Assembly: GCA_036505795.1 (NCBI GenBank)
Contig: DASXSU010000031.1
Span: 62,001 to 126,000 of the forward strand
Source: NS-11 sp036505795
GTDB taxonomy: Bacteria; Nitrospirota; Nitrospiria; Nitrospirales; NS-4
DNA: 64,000 nt
Reading direction: 5' to 3'
The notes under the pieces are model-generated. The model made no database searches, was not told where the DNA came from, and saw only the letters and a list, made by a program, of their open reading frames with translations. Below are positions 16,510 through 25,063 of this stretch, piece by piece; the first letter of the stretch is position 1, and the number at the start of each line of letters is the position of its first letter. A program made the translations under genes and the position numbers.

Positions 16510-18084
16510 ATGGAACTCGTCACCGCAGCCGAGATGCGTGCCCTTGATCGCGCCGCGATCGAGGAGCGAAGGATCCCCGGCCTCCGGTTGATGGAAAATG
16601 CGGGCAAGGCGGTCGTCGAGGAGATGGAGCGGCAGTTCGGCCGCTTGCGGGACCGAACCGTGACTGTCGTGTCCGGCAAAGGCCAAAACGGCGGCGACGG
16701 CTTTGTCGTCGCACGGATCCTGCGTCACCGCGGCTGCCGGATTCGCGTGGTTCTTCTCGCGCCAGTGACTCAGCTCACCGGAGACTCCGCGAAGACGTTT
16801 CGGAAGTATAAACAGGCGGGCGGCCGCACCTATCAAGTCCCGGATGAAGCTTCCGTAGCCGGAATAGAATCCCTGGTGCGCGAAAGCGAGATCCTCGTGG
16901 ATGGAATTTTTGGCACCGGCTTGAACGCGCCCGTTCACGGTACGGCAGCAGGCATCATAAATCTAATGAATAAGTCACGCCGACGGATCGTGGCTATTGA
17001 TCTGCCATCCGGTCTGCACGCCGATACCGGAGAGGTCCTCGGAACCGCCGTCCAGGCATTCTTGACGGTGACCCTCGCACGGCCAAAACGCGGGTTGTAT
17101 CTCGGAGAGGGTCCGAATATCGCCGGGATCATCCGCATCGCCGACATCGGAATTCCACCGGAAGTCATCGCGCGCGCCAAAATCCCGCTTCAATTGCTGG
17201 ACGCGGCTTCCGTTCGGGCTCTTTTTCCCACACGAAAGCGCGCGGCACATAAAGGCTCCTTCGGTCATGCAGGCATCATTGCCGGATCCTCAGGAAAAAC
17301 GGGCGCGGCGGCCATGGCAGCCTTCGGAGCGCTTCGCGTAGGAGCGGGCCTCGTGACGGTGAGTATCCCTGAGGGTCTGAATGCCATCTTGGAGGCGAAA
17401 CTCTTGGAGGCCATGACCTTCCCGGTCGCGGAAACCGCTTCGCACGGACTGGCTGAAGCTGCCAAGGCGAGTCTTCTCGGATTTGCTGCCACCAAGACCG
17501 CCCTGGCAATCGGACCCGGCATTGGAGGCGAGGCCGAGACCATCGGCCTCGTTCACGATTTGATCACTGAGATCAAACAACCCCTGGTCCTCGATGCCGA
17601 CGGGATCAATGCGCTGGCGGGTCAGGCGCAGATCTTACGACGCGCGCAAGCCCCGGTCATTCTCACTCCCCATCCCGGAGAAATGGCGAGGCTGCTCGGG
17701 ACAAGCGTCGGGGACGTGCAGAATGATCGCTTGGGGGTGGCAGGCGGCTTTGCTCGAGAGTTCAATGTACACGTGGTCTTGAAGGGGGCTGGAACGGTGA
17801 TCGCTGCTCCGGATGGCGCGCTCGCGGTAAATCCCACCGGCAATCCGGGCATGGCAACAGGCGGGACCGGCGATGTTTTGACCGGCATGATTGCCGGGTT
17901 CCTTGCTCAGGGGCTTGCCCCATGGGACGCTGCCTGCGCAGGAACCTATCTGCATGGGCTCGCGGGAGATCTCGCCGCCGCTCGGCGCGGGGAAATCGGG
18001 ATGATCGCCCGGGATTTGCTGGATGCCGTTCCGGAGGCGATTCGCGCCGTACAGTCTGAAGAGAATCTGGTGCAATTCCGTTGA
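16510..18084 (+). CDS. nnr: bifunctional NAD(P)H-hydrate epimerase / ADP-dependent dehydratase
   Basis: 524 residues. N-terminal YjeF epimerase domain (about 1-215; GKGQNGGDGFVVARIL, DGIFGTGLNAPV, DLPSGLHADTG) and C-terminal ribokinase-like dehydratase (about 225-510; HKGSFGHAGIIAGSSGKTGAA, LDADGINAL, LTPHPGEMARLLG, NPTGNPGMATGGTGDVLTGMIAG). Repairs hydrated NADH/NADPH. Overlaps or abuts tsaE, a very common gene pair. Confidence 0.96.
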   Translation: MELVTAAEMRALDRAAIEERRIPGLRLMENAGKAVVEEMERQFGRLRDRTVTVVSGKGQNGGDGFVVARILRHRGCRIRVVLLAPVTQLTGDSAKTFRKYKQAGGRTYQVPDEASVAGIESLVRESEILVDGIFGTGLNAPVHGTAAGIINLMNKSRRRIVAIDLPSGLHADTGEVLGTAVQAFLTVTLARPKRGLYLGEGPNIAGIIRIADIGIPPEVIARAKIPLQLLDAASVRALFPTRKRAAHKGSFGHAGIIAGSSGKTGAAAMAAFGALRVGAGLVTVSIPEGLNAILEAKLLEAMTFPVAETASHGLAEAAKASLLGFAATKTALAIGPGIGGEAETIGLVHDLITEIKQPLVLDADGINALAGQAQILRRAQAPVILTPHPGEMARLLGTSVGDVQNDRLGVAGGFAREFNVHVVLKGAGTVIAAPDGALAVNPTGNPGMATGGTGDVLTGMIAGFLAQGLAPWDAACAGTYLHGLAGDLAAARRGEIGMIARDLLDAVPEAIRAVQSEENLVQFR

Positions 18085-18113
18085 GCTCAATAGACCACAC
18101 CGGGATCGCCAAC

Positions 18114-18632
18114 ATGTCATCGGACAATCTCCGCGTTCCCCAAACCGACTCCACAGTGGAAACGGGCTCCGCTACCGAGACTGAGGCTTTAGGAGAGCGT
18201 CTTGGACAGGCCTGCCGAGGGGGTGAGATTATCGCCTTGGTCGGCCCGTTGGGCGCAGGGAAAACCTGCTTGACGCGTGGATTTGCACGGGGGCTCGGTG
18301 TCTCCGAGGGCAAGACGACAAGCCCAACGTTCGTTTTGATTCACGAATACCGCGGGCGACTGCCGCTTGTACATGTCGACTTGTATCGGCTCGACGCAGA
18401 GGCGGCAGGCAACTTAGGGCTTGAGGAATATCTCGAATCATCTGCCGTAACGGTGATCGAATGGGCCGATAAGATCCGGGCACAACTGCCCCGCGATTAT
18501 CTTCGGATCGAATTGGAACATCGTGGTGGTGATCGGCGGCGAATCACGTTGACTCCCTTCAGCGCCGGCTACCAGAGTCTTGTCCAGGTTGCTCTCAACA
18601 GCGCGCTGCGCCATGGAACCCAGTCGGCATGA
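18114..18632 (+). CDS. tsaE: tRNA threonylcarbamoyladenosine biosynthesis ATPase TsaE
   Basis: 172 residues; P-loop GPLGAGKTCLTRGFARGLG, TSPTFVLIHEYRG and HVDLYRLD, VIEWADKI motifs of TsaE, which supports t6A37 formation with TsaB/TsaD. ATG 18114 is preferred; a TTG at 18081 overlapping the nnr stop would add 11 residues. Start choice does not affect the domain. Confidence 0.95.
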   Translation: MSSDNLRVPQTDSTVETGSATETEALGERLGQACRGGEIIALVGPLGAGKTCLTRGFARGLGVSEGKTTSPTFVLIHEYRGRLPLVHVDLYRLDAEAAGNLGLEEYLESSAVTVIEWADKIRAQLPRDYLRIELEHRGGDRRRITLTPFSAGYQSLVQVALNSALRHGTQSA

Positions 18633-18651
18633 AGCTGGCGGATCTTAAACC

Positions 18652-18996
18652 ATGATCCGTCTGATTCTAGTCGTCGTCCTACTCACGTTATCCTTGACGT
18701 TTTTCCTGCAGAACCGTGACGAAGAGGCCACCCTGCATTACTTCGGCGCGACCAGCAAGCCGACCCCCATTTATAAGCCGATACTGATTTCATTCGGGGC
18801 GGGAGTTCTGATCATGGGAATTCTACTCTTTCCAGCATGGGTAAAACTGCGTATGGAATTACGGCGGTCCCGCAAAGCCTTGCAATTAGCGGAAGGGGAA
18901 CTGGATCGGCGCCGCAGCCCGCTGGGGACACCCGGGAGCCGCCCTTCGTTATCCTATCCGCACGGCGAGAACATCGAAGATGACGATGTTCTCTGA
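18652..18996 (+). CDS. LapA-domain (DUF1049) membrane protein
   Basis: 114 residues with two membrane helices (about 2-18 and 43-64) separated by the FFLQNRDEEATLHYFG element, then a short coiled coil and an acidic tail, as in LapA domain proteins linked to lipopolysaccharide assembly. No lapB follows. Its end overlaps mutS by 17 bases. Confidence 0.82.
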   Translation: MIRLILVVVLLTLSLTFFLQNRDEEATLHYFGATSKPTPIYKPILISFGAGVLIMGILLFPAWVKLRMELRRSRKALQLAEGELDRRRSPLGTPGSRPSLSYPHGENIEDDDVL

Positions 18997-21595
18997 TCTA
19001 AGCCCGCTCATGCGGCAGTATCGAGAATTGAAACAACGTTATCCGCAGTCGCTGCTGTTCTTTCGCGTCGGCGATTTCTACGAGATGTTCTATGAGGACG
19101 CTGTCGAAGGCGCCCGGCTCTTAAACATTGCGCTGACATCACGCGATAAGAACAAAACGGAACAGGTGCCTCTCTGCGGCGTACCGTACCATGCGGCCTC
19201 CGGATATCTGGACAAGCTGCTCAAGGCCGGACGTTCTGTGGCGTTGTGCGAACAGGTGGAGGATCCACGCCAGGCGAAAGGCCTGGTCCGGCGCGAAGTG
19301 GTCCGGGTCTACACACCCGGCACCCTGATTGAATCCAACTTGCTGACGGCGGGGCAGCCGAACTTCCTTGCGGCCTTGTATTTGACTCCCGGCGGAGCCG
19401 GACTCGCTTGGCTGGATCTCTCCACCGGCGAATTTCGGGCCTTGGAACTGTCTGAGGCATGGGAAGGCCGTCTTGCTGACGAACTTCTCCGGATCGAACC
19501 TCGGGAACTCCTGGCACCGGATGATCAGTTGGAACGGGTCCGGCGGCTCTTCGGGGCGGTTGTCCCTGCCGTGACTTCCGTCGAGGCTGCGGCATTTGAA
19601 GGGGCCGTCTCGAGGGCTCTGCTGTTGGAACATTTTCAGGTGGCCTCGCTGGTCGGATTCGGATGCGAGGAGAAGTCGCTTGCCGTAAGGACCGCAGGGG
19701 CGCTTCTCAGCTACGTCAAGCAGACGCAACCCGGGGTGCCTCTTTCGCACATCGTCAGACTCACCATGCAGGATGCCGGGCCCATTATGGCTCTTGATCG
19801 GGCCACTCAACGCAATCTCGAACTCGTCCGAAGGGCTTTTGATGGTCGTACAGAAGGCTCGCTGCTGAGTGCTCTGGACCGGACCATGACATCGATGGGA
19901 GCGCGCCTGCTGCGCGATTGGATCTTGCACCCGCTGACCGAGATTCCTCCGATCTTGGACCGCCAGAAAGCGGTCGCAGAATTGCATGCGGACTTTGAAC
20001 GGCGTAGCCGGCTTCGGGCGGCAATGAAAAGTATCGCGGACATTGAGCGCCTGATGGCTCGGATCGTTCTAGGCGCCGCGAATGCGAGAGATCTGCTGGC
20101 GTTGAAAAAGTCTTTGAGCGCGCTGCCGCAAATCAACCAGCAACTTTCAGCTTGCACCGCGCCGTTTCTTCAAAGTCGCCATGAGCCGTGGGACGACCTT
20201 GCTGAGTTGGCGCTCACGATCGAGCGGGCCATCGAGCCGGAGGCTCCAATGGCGGTGAAAGAGGGGGGGCTCATTCGCGAGGGGTACCACGCTGCGCTCG
20301 ATGAGCTGAAGGTCATCAGCCGGGAGGGAAAAGCGTGGATCGCCGGGATCGAGCGTCAGGAACGGGAGAACACCGGCATCGCGTCGCTGAAAATCCGCTT
20401 CAATCAGGTCTTCGGCTATTACATCGAGATCACCAAAACCAACCTTGAGCGGGTTCCGGCTCACTACGCCCGCAAGCAAACCCTCGCGAATGCGGAGCGG
20501 TTCACCACCCCGGAGCTCAAAACCCTGGAAGATAAAGTGATGGGCGCCGAAGAGCGGATCCGGACTTTGGAGTTTGAGCTGTTCGATTCGCTGCGCCGAA
20601 ACGTTGCCACGGCCGCACTCCGTGTACAAAAGCTCGCGCAGACGGTCGCCGCCATCGACGTCGTGACCGGACTCTCGCTGGTGGCCTCAGAAAATTCCTA
20701 TTGCCGTCCCGAACTGAGCTTGGATGATTGTCTCATCATCAAGGACGGGCGCCACCCGGTTCTCGAGCAGCAGCGCCTCGCGGGCGGCTTCATTCCGAAT
20801 GACGTGCAACTCGGCGGTCCCACTCATCGTCTGCTTGTCATCACCGGACCCAATATGGCAGGAAAAAGCACGTATCTGCGACAAACCGCGCTGATCGTGT
20901 TAATGGCCCAGATCGGCTCCTTCGTGCCGGCAAAGGTCGCCGCGATTGGGGCAGTGGACCGCATTTTTACACGGGTCGGCGCCTCCGACAATCTCTTAGA
21001 GGGCCAAAGCACGTTCATGGTGGAGATGACCGAAACAGCCAACATCCTTCATCATGCGACGGAGCGAAGCCTGATTATCCTGGATGAGATTGGGCGCGGC
21101 ACCAGCACATTCGATGGGCTCAGCATTGCGTGGGCGGTCGCCGAGGCACTGGCGGATCCCTCCCGGATCGGGGCCCGGACCCTGTTTGCCACTCACTACC
21201 ACGAACTCACCGAACTCGCGCATTCCCACTCCGGCGTCCGCAACTATAACGTCTTGGTCAGAGAGCGGGGAGATGAAATCCTATTCTTGCGAAAAATCGT
21301 TCCAGGCGGCAGCGACCGCAGTTACGGCATTCATGTGGCGCGCCTGGCGGGCCTTCCTCGTGATGTCATCGCGCGCGCCCAAAATGTGTTGGCGCGGCTG
21401 GAAACCGGCATGAGCCACGAGGACAGGAACCAGGAAGAAATGCATGGGGGTGAACCTGCCGTCGACCCCACCCTGCCGGCAGCCCACCCGATGCTGGATG
21501 AAGTGCGGCAGATGGATCTCTTCAAGATGACCCCGCTGGACGCGCTGAACAAACTGTCCGAGATGAAGGAGCGCTTGGAGCAAGAACGCGGGTGA
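18980..21595 (+). CDS. mutS: DNA mismatch repair protein MutS
   Basis: 871 residues, full MutS1: mismatch-recognition Phe-x-Glu element in GDFYEMFYEDA near residue 37, connector, core and clamp domains, then the ABC-type ATPase with Walker A GPNMAGKSTYLRQ (about 622-634), ILDEIGRGTSTFDG and the ATHYHELTEL motif. C-terminal DLFKMTPLDALNKLSEMKERL tetramer-type tail. Starts inside the end of the lapA-like gene. mutL is not in this window. Confidence 0.97.
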   Translation: MTMFSDLSPLMRQYRELKQRYPQSLLFFRVGDFYEMFYEDAVEGARLLNIALTSRDKNKTEQVPLCGVPYHAASGYLDKLLKAGRSVALCEQVEDPRQAKGLVRREVVRVYTPGTLIESNLLTAGQPNFLAALYLTPGGAGLAWLDLSTGEFRALELSEAWEGRLADELLRIEPRELLAPDDQLERVRRLFGAVVPAVTSVEAAAFEGAVSRALLLEHFQVASLVGFGCEEKSLAVRTAGALLSYVKQTQPGVPLSHIVRLTMQDAGPIMALDRATQRNLELVRRAFDGRTEGSLLSALDRTMTSMGARLLRDWILHPLTEIPPILDRQKAVAELHADFERRSRLRAAMKSIADIERLMARIVLGAANARDLLALKKSLSALPQINQQLSACTAPFLQSRHEPWDDLAELALTIERAIEPEAPMAVKEGGLIREGYHAALDELKVISREGKAWIAGIERQERENTGIASLKIRFNQVFGYYIEITKTNLERVPAHYARKQTLANAERFTTPELKTLEDKVMGAEERIRTLEFELFDSLRRNVATAALRVQKLAQTVAAIDVVTGLSLVASENSYCRPELSLDDCLIIKDGRHPVLEQQRLAGGFIPNDVQLGGPTHRLLVITGPNMAGKSTYLRQTALIVLMAQIGSFVPAKVAAIGAVDRIFTRVGASDNLLEGQSTFMVEMTETANILHHATERSLIILDEIGRGTSTFDGLSIAWAVAEALADPSRIGARTLFATHYHELTELAHSHSGVRNYNVLVRERGDEILFLRKIVPGGSDRSYGIHVARLAGLPRDVIARAQNVLARLETGMSHEDRNQEEMHGGEPAVDPTLPAAHPMLDEVRQMDLFKMTPLDALNKLSEMKERLEQERG

Positions 21596-21597
21596 TA

Positions 21598-21636
21598 TTA
21601 AAAAAAAGGCGGCGGACGTTTGCCACGCCCGCCGCC
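21598..21636 (-). terminator. rho-independent terminator for the secreted pair
   Basis: Reverse-strand hairpin with 8-bp all-G/C stem: GGCGGCGG (21608-21615) pairs with CCGCCGCC (21629-21636), loop 13 bases, followed on the reverse strand by a run of T (A tract 21601-21607). It lies 26 bases beyond the stop of the gene at 21663 and just beyond mutS, so it may also block read-through from the mutS strand only weakly (no T tract on plus). Confidence 0.8.
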
Positions 21637-21662
21637 TCGAGTCTTTCGTTGAGAAACTTGCT

Positions 21663-22307
21663 TTAGCAGCCCTTGAAGTCCTTGAAGCGCACGTGCTTAC
21701 CGATCTTCGTGCTGCCGCCGGGCATATCCGCACCTAGCACATCAGCCGGCACCGGCGTTCCCATCTTCCCGCACTCAGCCTTCATCTCCGGGAATCCAGG
21801 CTGGCCTTTCATGGCGACCGGAGAAAGGCCGGGTGAAGAGCCTGCCGCTACGGGCATCATTCCCGCCCAGAGCTTGTCGTCCACATCTTTCACGGCCGTC
21901 GCAACGCGCTTGTTTTGCTCCACTTCCTGTACGACCATTTCGACCACGTCGGCGTTGGTGCCGGGCGCCACTTTATCGGCAGCGGCCGGTCCGGGCGCCG
22001 GCCGGGCTTTGGATTTCAGGAGCTCGAGGTCTTTGCCGGAGGCGAAGACGCGCATGTTCTTGCCCGGAAGCATCTTGCCCCAAAACTGATCGATTTCACC
22101 GCTGTTCCGGACGCCCTTCCAGGTCCAGTTTACCCAGACGGCATCTTCGTACGGATCCACAATGATGATGCGCGCCAGGATCGTCTTGGGCGTGCTAAAG
22201 TCCTCCTCGAATCGCTCCGAGAAGGCTTCGATGGCCAGGGCGACACCGGCTGCACCCGTTATTAGGATTGCAGCGCTTACCGCCAGTAGTTTGGAATACG
22301 CCTTCAT
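21663..22307 (-). CDS. secreted protein of unknown function
   Basis: 214 residues, not recognised. N-terminal signal peptide (about 1-24, MKAYSKLLAVSAAILITG...). The mature part has a Trp-rich patch (VWVNWTWKGVRN), a Pro/Ala/Gly-rich linker near 105-120, a region of charged helix (VVEMVVQEVEQNKRVATAV) and a C-terminal stretch with two cysteines (ECGKMG and final GC). Start ATG 22307 is preceded by AAGGAGGGAG, a strong ribosome-binding site identical in style to that of the next gene upstream. Probably cotranscribed with the 148-residue secreted protein. Confidence 0.8.
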   Translation of the reverse strand: MKAYSKLLAVSAAILITGAAGVALAIEAFSERFEEDFSTPKTILARIIIVDPYEDAVWVNWTWKGVRNSGEIDQFWGKMLPGKNMRVFASGKDLELLKSKARPAPGPAAADKVAPGTNADVVEMVVQEVEQNKRVATAVKDVDDKLWAGMMPVAAGSSPGLSPVAMKGQPGFPEMKAECGKMGTPVPADVLGADMPGGSTKIGKHVRFKDFKGC

Positions 22308-22344
22308 GAGACTCCCTCCTTCGTAGTAAAAATTTGAGGATAAA

Positions 22345-22791
22345 TTATTTGAGTACCTTGAAGGCCGTAATCGTGGGGCGGCCCCCGATATCTTCAACAT
22401 TCACTTCCATGTTCACGAGTTCTTGGTTGGCCTTCATCATCTGGTCCATCAAGTTTTTATCTTTAACGGCCAGGCGCACGGTAGTCTGGGCATGGTACCA
22501 GCCGGCATAAGGCGCATTCTTCTCAGGCCCGCCTTGGAACCCCCACGCGCCCCCCGCCGCGTAGCCGTCCGGCGTTTCTGTGGTGGTAGAAGACGTCCGC
22601 CCGCCTGGGGTTCCGGAACCGGGCGACCCGGTATTCCAGTATTGGATCCCGAAAAGGACTTCATTATCCGGATTTTCGGCCCAAGCCGACCAGATCCGAC
22701 CCTTTAAGGCTTCAGCTGATGCCTGATCCACGGGCCAGGCGCTGATTATAAACAGGGCAAAGACTGCAGCAAAGATAACTGCTCGTTTCAT
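22345..22791 (-). CDS. small secreted protein of unknown function
   Basis: 148 residues with a signal peptide ending near ASA-EA (residue 27). The mature protein starts LKGRIWSAWAENPDNEV, contains a Gly/Ser/Thr-rich low-complexity segment (about 53-80) and ends with a predicted mixed fold (TTVRLAVKDKNLMDQMMKA...PTITAFKVLK). No family recognised. Start preceded by AAGGAGGGAG. 37 bases upstream of the other secreted gene and directly downstream of a strong promoter, suggesting an abundant exported pair. Confidence 0.8.
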   Translation of the reverse strand: MKRAVIFAAVFALFIISAWPVDQASAEALKGRIWSAWAENPDNEVLFGIQYWNTGSPGSGTPGGRTSSTTTETPDGYAAGGAWGFQGGPEKNAPYAGWYHAQTTVRLAVKDKNLMDQMMKANQELVNMEVNVEDIGGRPTITAFKVLK

Positions 22792-22858
22792 GCCGGCTCC
22801 CTCCTTGAATTAAGCTTTATCATCGGATGACATACGCGTAAGACCTTCAAGGGGACCG

Positions 22859-22887
22859 ATGCTACTAGAGGCCTTTTTTTTTGTCAA
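22859..22887 (-). promoter_or_regulatory. strong sigma-70-type promoter of the secreted pair
   Basis: Reverse strand TTGACA (22887-22882), 17-base spacer starting with an A8 tract, TAGCAT (22864-22859). The A tract directly after -35 is unusual and could bend DNA. Lies about 70 bases before the 148-residue gene. Confidence 0.62.
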
Positions 22888-22933
22888 GAAAATTTTGGAT
22901 AAGGCTGTGAGGCATGTAACGTACTGATAGTAT

Positions 22934-23644
22934 TTATGTTTTTGTATCTACATGATCCATCAAAATGTTCGCAATTCCGGCCGTTAGACGGACGTCTTTT
23001 TGATCTAGCCCGGGTACAAAAAGATACGTACCTATCTTCCATGTCAACAGCGAGAAGAGCGGTTCTTGTCCTTCCTCTGTGCCGAGTTCGGCTCCCACGA
23101 TGCGCCCGTCTTTCAAATACAACACCCCTGACTCGCTGTGATGCTTAAGTAGTAACGCCCCAGTTTGCTGGTACATCTCGACCGCCTGGATCAGATCCAT
23201 CAGCTCTGTGTCGGCAAGCTTTCCGGTCATGCGGATACCGTCTAATGGAAGGCGACGTGCAGCCTCTACCCGAGCCAGTAGAGCTCGGATCCGGACATTG
23301 ATTTCCTCCAGATCACACGGCTTAGCCAGATAATCGTCCGCCCCGATTTTTAAGCCGTGGATGCGGTCAATATCCTCATCTTTAGCGGTGAGAAACAAAA
23401 ACGGAATCGTGCAGGAACGGGGATCGGATCGGAGGCGTCGGCACAAGGTGTAGCCGTCCATGACAGGCATCATAATGTCCGCGACAATGACATCGGGGCG
23501 GGCCGCACTGACGCACTCGAGTGCTTCCGCACCATGCGCAGCCGTCCGTGTCTCATAGCCTCGAGGGCTTAAATACAGGGCGATCGCCCGTGCCAGTTTG
23601 GGTTCGTCCTCGACGATCAATACACTTACGCGGCTAGAAGTCAC
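22934..23644 (-). CDS. response regulator with DUF4388 output domain
   Basis: 236 residues: receiver domain (1-122) with acidic pocket EDE, phosphoacceptor Asp56 (VADIMMP), Thr/Ala switch LTAKDED and Lys108; then a DUF4388 domain (about 135-230; GKLADTELMDLIQAVEMYQQTGALLL, VLYLKDGRIVGAELG). No DNA-binding helix-turn-helix, so output is probably protein-protein. No kinase adjacent. Its start overlaps the stop of the ClpX-like gene by 4 bases. Confidence 0.88.
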   Translation of the reverse strand: MTSSRVSVLIVEDEPKLARAIALYLSPRGYETRTAAHGAEALECVSAARPDVIVADIMMPVMDGYTLCRRLRSDPRSCTIPFLFLTAKDEDIDRIHGLKIGADDYLAKPCDLEEINVRIRALLARVEAARRLPLDGIRMTGKLADTELMDLIQAVEMYQQTGALLLKHHSESGVLYLKDGRIVGAELGTEEGQEPLFSLLTWKIGTYLFVPGLDQKDVRLTAGIANILMDHVDTKT

Positions 23645-24945
23645 TTTCCCTCTTTCTCGGCTAAGGGATGGCTGAGGATTTCCGGCATGCTGCGTCCTTC
23701 GATCACATCCTCCGTAATCGTCACGGCACGGACATTAGTTTTGGCCGGGATTTCGTACATGAGCTCCAACATGACTTCTTCCATGATGGCTCGCAGTGCG
23801 CGAGCGCCGGTTCGGAGCTGAACCGCCCGCTTCGCCACAGCCCGCACCGCCTGATCCGTGAAAATGAGATCGACCCCTTCCAACGTAAACATCGTCTGAT
23901 ACTGCTTGAAGAGCGCGTTGCGCGGCTCCGTGAGAATCCGCATAAGGTCCGGTTCGTTCAATTCTGACAGGGTGGCCAGAACCGGGAAACGGCCAACGAA
24001 CTCGGGAATAAGGCCGAACCGAAGCAGATCCTCCGGTTGCACCTGTGCCAAGAGCTCCCCCAAATCCCCATCATTTGCCGGACGCACGTCGGCGCCAAAA
24101 CCCATAGCGCGCTCCCGTGTTCGCCGACGCACGAGATTATCGAGTCCGACAAACGCCCCCCCACAGATAAATAAAATGTTGGCCGTGTCAATTTTAATGA
24201 AGTCCTGTTCCGGGTGCTTGCGGCCGCCTTTGGGGGGAACACTGCAGGTCGTCCCCTCGACAAGCTTCAACAAGGCCTGTTGCACCCCTTCCCCCGATAC
24301 ATCGCGGGTAATCGAAGCTGACTCCGATTTACGGCTGATCTTATCGATCTCGTCGATGTAAATGATTCCCGTCTCCGCTCGCGCCGCGTCGAAGTCCGCC
24401 GCCTGCAGCAGCTTGAGCACGACGTTTTCAACATCCTCGCCGACATAGCCCGCTTCCGTCAGGGTCGTCGCGTCGGCAATCGCAAACGGGACTTCCAAGA
24501 TTCGAGCGAGCGTCTGGCACAGAAGAGTTTTACCGGTCCCTGTGGGGCCTATGAGAAAGACGTTTCCCTTCTGCAGTTCCACATCACCCACGCGAGCATT
24601 GCTCTGGATCCGCCGGTAATGATTATGGACCGCCACCGAAAGGACTTTTTTCGCCCTCTCCTGGCCAATCACATAGTCATCCAGAATGCGCTTAATGGCC
24701 GGCGGATTTAACAATTTGAAGGCAGGCACCTCGGCCGGAGCGGAGGGACGACGGCTTTGTCCTACAACCGTCTGGCACCGCGCCACACACTCGGTGCAGA
24801 TCCAGAGCGTCGTCACGGCGTGACAACCGTCGCACAAATGCGCCGTAGGACTTTCAATGAGCTCCCCGGCTCCGGCTTTGGATTTTCCACAAAACGAACA
24901 CAGTAACTTTTTCGAGGAACGATTCCCCTTATTGCCCCATAGCAC
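23641..24945 (-). CDS. clpX: ClpX-like AAA+ unfoldase, atypical zinc domain
   Basis: 434 residues. Walker A GPTGTGKT (133-140), pore-1 loop GYVG (166-169), Walker B IIYIDEID, pore RKH element GGRKHPEQDF, sensor-2 GARALR: an active ClpX motor. Two departures: the N-terminal zinc region has seven cysteines (16, 19, 38, 41, 50, 53, 57) because the second CxxC pair is followed by an extra ICTECVARC segment, and the ClpP-docking IGF tripeptide is MGF (281-283). No clpP is adjacent. It may be a ClpX paralogue with its own substrate range or the only ClpX of this organism; the window cannot decide. Confidence 0.85.
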   Translation of the reverse strand: MLWGNKGNRSSKKLLCSFCGKSKAGAGELIESPTAHLCDGCHAVTTLWICTECVARCQTVVGQSRRPSAPAEVPAFKLLNPPAIKRILDDYVIGQERAKKVLSVAVHNHYRRIQSNARVGDVELQKGNVFLIGPTGTGKTLLCQTLARILEVPFAIADATTLTEAGYVGEDVENVVLKLLQAADFDAARAETGIIYIDEIDKISRKSESASITRDVSGEGVQQALLKLVEGTTCSVPPKGGRKHPEQDFIKIDTANILFICGGAFVGLDNLVRRRTRERAMGFGADVRPANDGDLGELLAQVQPEDLLRFGLIPEFVGRFPVLATLSELNEPDLMRILTEPRNALFKQYQTMFTLEGVDLIFTDQAVRAVAKRAVQLRTGARALRAIMEEVMLELMYEIPAKTNVRAVTITEDVIEGRSMPEILSHPLAEKEGK

Positions 24946-24981
24946 GTGCTACCTCCTCATGACTCCGGCCGATAGTAATGT

Positions 24982-25010
24982 ATGATACTGAGTGAATCCA
25001 GAGAACACAA
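24982..25010 (-). promoter_or_regulatory. candidate promoter of the clpX-like/response regulator pair
   Basis: Reverse strand TTGTGT (25010-25005), 17-base spacer, TATCAT (24987-24982), about 37 bases before the ATG at 24945. -35 match is partial. Confidence 0.4.
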
Positions 25011-25063
25011 TCTTTGACTAACGCCTCGCTTTACCGCACCATTCTCGAGTCCAGGGAGAATTG

